64,000 nt of DNA, from contig NZ_CP111047.1 in the NCBI RefSeq assembly GCF_026250525.1, positions 186,001 through 250,000 of the forward strand. Direction: 5' to 3'. Source of the DNA: Chondrinema litorale (lineage in GTDB: Bacteria; Bacteroidota; Bacteroidia; Cytophagales; Flammeovirgaceae). Every line of letters begins with the position of its first letter. Position 1 is the first letter of the stretch. This document shows positions 60,578-64,000 of this stretch, piece after piece. The notes beneath the pieces were generated by a model. The model was given only the letters and a program-made list of their open reading frames with translations, made no database searches and was not told where the DNA came from. Both the position numbers and the translations under genes were made by a program.

Positions 60578-62854
60578 ATGATGAAGACCAACAGACGAGA
60601 ATTTATAAAAATATCAGGCACAGCGGTAGGCGCAGCAGCAATCGGAGCTAGTACCCTCACTGGTTCTTTGTTTGATTGGGCTTCAGGTAGTATTCTAAAT
60701 CAATCTGTTCCAGCCCCAACTTTTTTAGAGAGAACCCCCACCTATTGTGAAATATGTTTCTGGAAATGCGCAGGTTGGGTTACTAAAAACGAAGATGGAG
60801 AAATCTGGAAAATTGAAGGTCATAAAGACGATCCTCATTGCAATGGTAGGCTTTGCCCAAGAGGTACAGGCGGTGTGGGAATGTACTACGACGAAGATCG
60901 ATTGAAACAACCATTAATTAGAGTAGAAGAAAACGGGAAACAGGTTTTTAAAGAAGCTAGTTGGGAAGAGGCTTTCAAAGTAATCGGCGATAAAATGAAA
61001 GCCATTAAAGAAAAATATGGTCCAGAATGTATGGCACTTTTTACCCACGGTTCTGGCGGTAAATTTCTTGGCCATATGCTTAAAGCTTATGGTTCTCCTC
61101 ACATTACAGCTCCTTCTTTTGCACAATGTCGCGGTCCTAGAGAAGTGGCTTTCTATTCTACTTTTGGCGAAGGTGTACTTTCACCAGAGCGTACCGATAT
61201 TAGAGATACCAGATGTTTGGTTTTAATCGGCTCTCATATTGGTGAAAACATGCACAACGGGCAAGTGCAAGAAATGTCTGAGGCGATTGATAAAGGTGCT
61301 ACCATTATTACTGTTGATCCAAGGTTTTCCACTGCGGCCAGTAAATCTAAATTCTGGCTACCCATTAAACCATCCACAGACATGGCGCTCTTATTGGCAT
61401 GGATTAATGTGATTATTACCGAAGAATGGTACGACAAACCTTATGTAGAAAAATATACTTTTGGCTTTGATCAATTAACAACACATATACAAACATACAC
61501 TCCTGAGTGGGCGTATGGCATTACCAGTATCGAACCAAAAACCATTAGAGAAACTGCCAGAGAAATGGCTAATGCTGCCCCAGCAGTTATTATTCACCCT
61601 GGTAGACACGTAACTTGGTATGGCGATGATACCCAAAGATTAAGGGCAGTAGCGATTTTAAATGCCCTTTTAGGCTCATGGGGAAGACGGGGCGGCTTTT
61701 ACTTTCCAGATAAAGTGAGCGTCCCCGATTTTCCACATCCACCTTATCCTGAGCCTAAAAAAACTTGGCGAGATTTAATGCCGGGTAAGTACAATCTGGC
61801 AACCGAAATAGTTTCTAATGGTATCTGTGATGCAACAATTCCTTCACCAGAAGCAGCTTGCAACTTTAAAGGTTGGATAGTAAATGGAACAAACCTCATT
61901 CATACACTTCCAGATCAAAAGAAAACTTTAGCAGCCATTGAAGCACTAGAACTATTGGTGGTGATTGATACCATGCCAATGGAGATAACAGGTTATGCTG
62001 ATGTTATTTTACCAGAATGTACTTATTTAGAAAGGTATGATGCGATTAGAAATTCGCCGCATCGTGAGCCGGTAATTTCACTGAGAATGCCAGCAACTGA
62101 ACCAAAATACAATTCGAAACCAGACTGGTGGATAGCCAAAGAACTAGGCAAAGAATTAGGCTTAGATGCTTATTTCCAATACAAAGATATTGAAGAAGTA
62201 CTCGACTGGGAATTAAAACAAATTGGCAGCTCACTGGCTGAGATGCAGAAAATTGGTGTAAAGAAATTTAAAAGAGAGTATGATGATTTATACCTGATTG
62301 ACGGACAAGATTTCGAATTCAATACCAACACAGGTAAAATAGAACTCTATTCTACAGAAATGGCAAATAATGGATTCGATCCAATGCCAGTTTATACACC
62401 ACATGAGCAGCCTCCTGCCGGTTTTTACCGACTCAATTACGGAAGAGCTCCGGCACACACTTTCAGTAGAACATCTAACAACCCGAATCTGGTAGACATT
62501 ATGCCAGAAAACGAGCTTTGGGTAAACCCGAAAGTGGCTAAACAATGGGGAATTAAAAACGGGCAATATGTCTGGTTAAAAAATCAGGATGAAATCATTT
62601 CTACATTCTCCATTAAAGTAAGAATTACTGAGCGTATCCGTTGGGACTCTGTCTACATGGCACATGGTTTCGGGCATAGCAACAAGAAATTAACAAGAGC
62701 ATTTGGCAAAGGAGCAAGCGATACAGAATTGATTAGCAATGTAAAGATTGACCCGATTATGGGTGGCACAGGTATGAGGTCGAATTTTGTAACTCTACTC
62801 ACAAAATTACCTGAAAAAGAAGCATCTGAAACTGAAAAAACTGTTGAGTCATGA
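60578..62854 (+). CDS. Molybdopterin oxidoreductase catalytic subunit (PhsA/PsrA-like)
   Basis: A 758-aa complex iron-sulfur molybdoenzyme A subunit. It starts with a Tat signal (TNRREFIKISGTAVGAAAIG). The 4Fe-4S cluster motif has Cys57, Cys60, Cys64 and Cys93 (C-x2-C-x3-C-x28-C). The Mo ligand is Cys184 in FAQCRGPRE. The two dinucleotide-binding domains follow (VLIGSHIGENMHNGQ, ITVDPRFSTAASKS, WIVNGTNLIHTLPD). With the Fe-S and NrfD genes behind it, this resembles thiosulfate, polysulfide or tetrathionate reductase complexes of the periplasmic face. A quinone-linked sulfur role would match the SQR-like gene at 51458. The exact substrate cannot be fixed by eye. Confidence 0.9.
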   Translation: MMKTNRREFIKISGTAVGAAAIGASTLTGSLFDWASGSILNQSVPAPTFLERTPTYCEICFWKCAGWVTKNEDGEIWKIEGHKDDPHCNGRLCPRGTGGVGMYYDEDRLKQPLIRVEENGKQVFKEASWEEAFKVIGDKMKAIKEKYGPECMALFTHGSGGKFLGHMLKAYGSPHITAPSFAQCRGPREVAFYSTFGEGVLSPERTDIRDTRCLVLIGSHIGENMHNGQVQEMSEAIDKGATIITVDPRFSTAASKSKFWLPIKPSTDMALLLAWINVIITEEWYDKPYVEKYTFGFDQLTTHIQTYTPEWAYGITSIEPKTIRETAREMANAAPAVIIHPGRHVTWYGDDTQRLRAVAILNALLGSWGRRGGFYFPDKVSVPDFPHPPYPEPKKTWRDLMPGKYNLATEIVSNGICDATIPSPEAACNFKGWIVNGTNLIHTLPDQKKTLAAIEALELLVVIDTMPMEITGYADVILPECTYLERYDAIRNSPHREPVISLRMPATEPKYNSKPDWWIAKELGKELGLDAYFQYKDIEEVLDWELKQIGSSLAEMQKIGVKKFKREYDDLYLIDGQDFEFNTNTGKIELYSTEMANNGFDPMPVYTPHEQPPAGFYRLNYGRAPAHTFSRTSNNPNLVDIMPENELWVNPKVAKQWGIKNGQYVWLKNQDEIISTFSIKVRITERIRWDSVYMAHGFGHSNKKLTRAFGKGASDTELISNVKIDPIMGGTGMRSNFVTLLTKLPEKEASETEKTVES

Positions 62855-63384
62855 GATATGCAATGGCTATCGATACTAAAAAATGTGTTGGCTGTAGCGA
62901 CTGTGTTGTAGCATGCCAACTCGAAAACAAAGTGCCCATTGGCTATTGCCGCGACTGGATTGTAGAAACAACCAGTGGTACTTATCCTGATCTCACACTG
63001 GAGTTTCGCTCCGAAAGATGCCACCACTGCGCCAATGCACCTTGTGTGCGTTGTTGTCCAACAGGTGCCAGCCACATCGAAGAAGGAGGAGTTGTTTTAG
63101 TAACTGCTGAAAAATGTATAGGCTGTGGTGCTTGCATAGCCTCATGCCCATATGATGCGCGCTATCCACACCCAGATGGCTATGTGGATAAATGTACATT
63201 CTGCATCCATAAAGTGAGAAAAGGAGAACAGCCAGCCTGTGTGGAGGTCTGCCCTACTCATTGCCTATACTTCGGCGATTTGGACGACCCAAACAGCGAT
63301 GTTTCAAGAAAAATTAAAGAAAGAAAATATAAAAGGCTTAAAACAGAAGCCGGTACCGATCCGCAATTGTACTTTTTAATTTAA
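62851..63384 (+). CDS. Four-cluster Fe-S subunit (PsrB/NrfC-like)
   Basis: A 177-aa electron-transfer subunit with four 4Fe-4S sites: KKCVGCSDCVVACQLEN, CHHCANAPCVRCCPTG, KCIGCGACIASCPYDA and KCTFCIHKVRKGEQPACVEVCPTHC. The spacings are of the type found in PsrB, NrfC and DmsB. It passes electrons between the catalytic A subunit and the membrane quinone site. Its ATG overlaps the A subunit stop (ATGA), so translation is coupled. Confidence 0.95.
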   Translation: MRYAMAIDTKKCVGCSDCVVACQLENKVPIGYCRDWIVETTSGTYPDLTLEFRSERCHHCANAPCVRCCPTGASHIEEGGVVLVTAEKCIGCGACIASCPYDARYPHPDGYVDKCTFCIHKVRKGEQPACVEVCPTHCLYFGDLDDPNSDVSRKIKERKYKRLKTEAGTDPQLYFLI

Positions 63385-63389
63385 AGATC

Positions 63390-64000
63390 ATGGAAGAAGA
63401 AATTATTATAAGCGGTAGATTGAATGAAAAAGTAGACCCTTTGCTCCACATTTGGGGTTGGGAAATCGCATTCTATTTGTTTGCTGGTGGATTGGCAGCA
63501 GGTTTACTGTTTTTTGCATCACTCTCTTATCTAAGAGGAAAAGAAAATGACTATACTGCTACGGTTAAATGGGCACCTTTATTCGCACCAATATTATTGG
63601 TTTTGGGTTTAGGTGCTCTCTTTTTAGACCTGCATCATAAACTGTATTTCTGGCGATTGTACACTACCATAAAACTACAATCTCCTATGTCTTGGGGAGC
63701 ATGGACATTGATGGTAATTACACCACTATCCATTATCTGGTGTGCTACCTTTATTCGAGATATTTACCCTAACTGGGATTGGAAATTCAAGTTTCTCTAT
63801 CAGCTAGAAAACTTCTTTATCAAATACAGAAAAGTACTTGCATGGATTATGGTTTCCTATTCAGCCATACTTGGTATTTATACAGGTATCTTGCTTTCTG
63901 CTTTTAATGCTCGTCCGCTATGGAATACTTCCATTCTCGGTCCATTGTTTTTGGCTTCGGGACTTTCAGCAGGAGCAGCAGTAATTGTAGCACTCACAAA
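63390..64000 (+). CDS. NrfD/PsrC-type membrane subunit, 5' part (partial)
   Basis: The frame from ATG 63390 runs off the window, leaving 203 visible residues. It reads MEEEIIISGRLNEK..., then WGWEIAFYLFAGGLAAGLLF, LFAPILLVLGLGALFLDLHH, SWGAWTLMVITPLSIIWCAT and VSYSAILGIYTGILLSAF: the first helices of an NrfD/PsrC quinol-oxidising anchor. It completes the A-B-C complex and lies 6 bp after the B subunit's stop. Confidence 0.93.
   Translation, partial: MEEEIIISGRLNEKVDPLLHIWGWEIAFYLFAGGLAAGLLFFASLSYLRGKENDYTATVKWAPLFAPILLVLGLGALFLDLHHKLYFWRLYTTIKLQSPMSWGAWTLMVITPLSIIWCATFIRDIYPNWDWKFKFLYQLENFFIKYRKVLAWIMVSYSAILGIYTGILLSAFNARPLWNTSILGPLFLASGLSAGAAVIVALT

Noticed and set aside
1..64000. tRNA, rRNA or CRISPR features
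   Set aside because: I found no cloverleaf-like tRNA sequence, no conserved rRNA segment and no regularly spaced direct repeats on reading both strands.

Overview
The window is AT-rich DNA from a Bacteroidota chromosome, most likely a free-living, possibly marine member of the Cytophagales. The evidence is a SusC/SusD pair with its own ECF sigma/FecR regulators, a type IX secretion sorting tail, a hybrid two-component propeller sensor (here broken), many Bacteroidota-type lipoproteins and beta-propellers, a DUF2807 (GIN) protein, DUF4369 and DUF3823 families, and weak Shine-Dalgarno signals. I saw no rRNA, tRNA or CRISPR array.

Region by region. (1) 1-8,029: the 3' end of a membrane SpoIIE-type phosphatase; a hybrid two-component sensor regulator disabled by a nonsense codon, a one-base frameshift and an apparent deletion in the histidine-acceptor helix; a small exported HExxH protein; and a lipoprotein sulfatase. 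(2) 8,030-10,650: a decayed, cassette-like patch with a DUF4369 relic, an intact serine beta-lactamase-like lipoprotein bracketed by a 9-bp inverted repeat, and a PAS/PAC relic. (3) 10,655-17,350: a five-gene operon with every junction overlapping. It encodes a MoxR AAA+ ATPase, a vWA/beta-propeller protein and three accessory proteins resembling the bpX families of the MoxR-vWA-beta-propeller ternary conflict systems. The vWA/propeller protein also carries a C-terminal segment that reads like the factor-binding domain of ribosomal protein L7/L12. (4) 17,525-25,726: orphan genes (one with a broken duplicate of its 5' end), a 6-bladed propeller lipoprotein, an amidohydrolase, a protein whose N-terminal half reads like EF-Tu domain III, and a Ktr/Trk potassium transporter pair.

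(5) 25,826-51,093: a 25-kb polysaccharide utilisation locus, all on the minus strand. In transcription order: ECF sigma factor, FecR anti-sigma, SusC with an STN signalling domain, SusD, a DUF3823 surface lipoprotein, a T9SS-exported double pectate-lyase-fold protein, GH43, an unassigned putative hydrolase, an SGNH/alpha-beta-hydrolase fusion, two GH71/99-like proteins, a second GH43, GH95 and GH92. Expected logic: ligand binding at SusC is relayed by its STN domain to FecR, which frees the sigma factor. SusCD imports oligosaccharides trimmed at the surface, and periplasmic enzymes finish them. The enzyme set points to a decorated plant or algal glycan with fucose/galactose, mannose and pentose or uronic acid residues; the exact substrate cannot be read from sequence.

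(6) 51,298-54,210: a sulfide:quinone-oxidoreductase-like flavoprotein with a conserved-looking 52-aa partner gene and a perfect Crp/Fnr-type palindrome upstream, then two small orphans. (7) 54,356-58,958: a DUF2807 protein, a complete IS4-family element (1,392 bp, 18-bp terminal repeats, 11-bp target duplication) inserted in a roughly 65-bp intergenic repeat that recurs nearby, and four small orphan genes. (8) 58,983-64,000: a split ThrE-type threonine/serine exporter, a divergent control region with a 12-bp inverted repeat, and the start of a molybdopterin oxidoreductase operon (catalytic A, four-cluster Fe-S B, NrfD-like membrane C, cut by the window end).

The most novel material is the bpX operon with its borrowed translation-factor-like module, next to an EF-Tu-domain-III-like gene.
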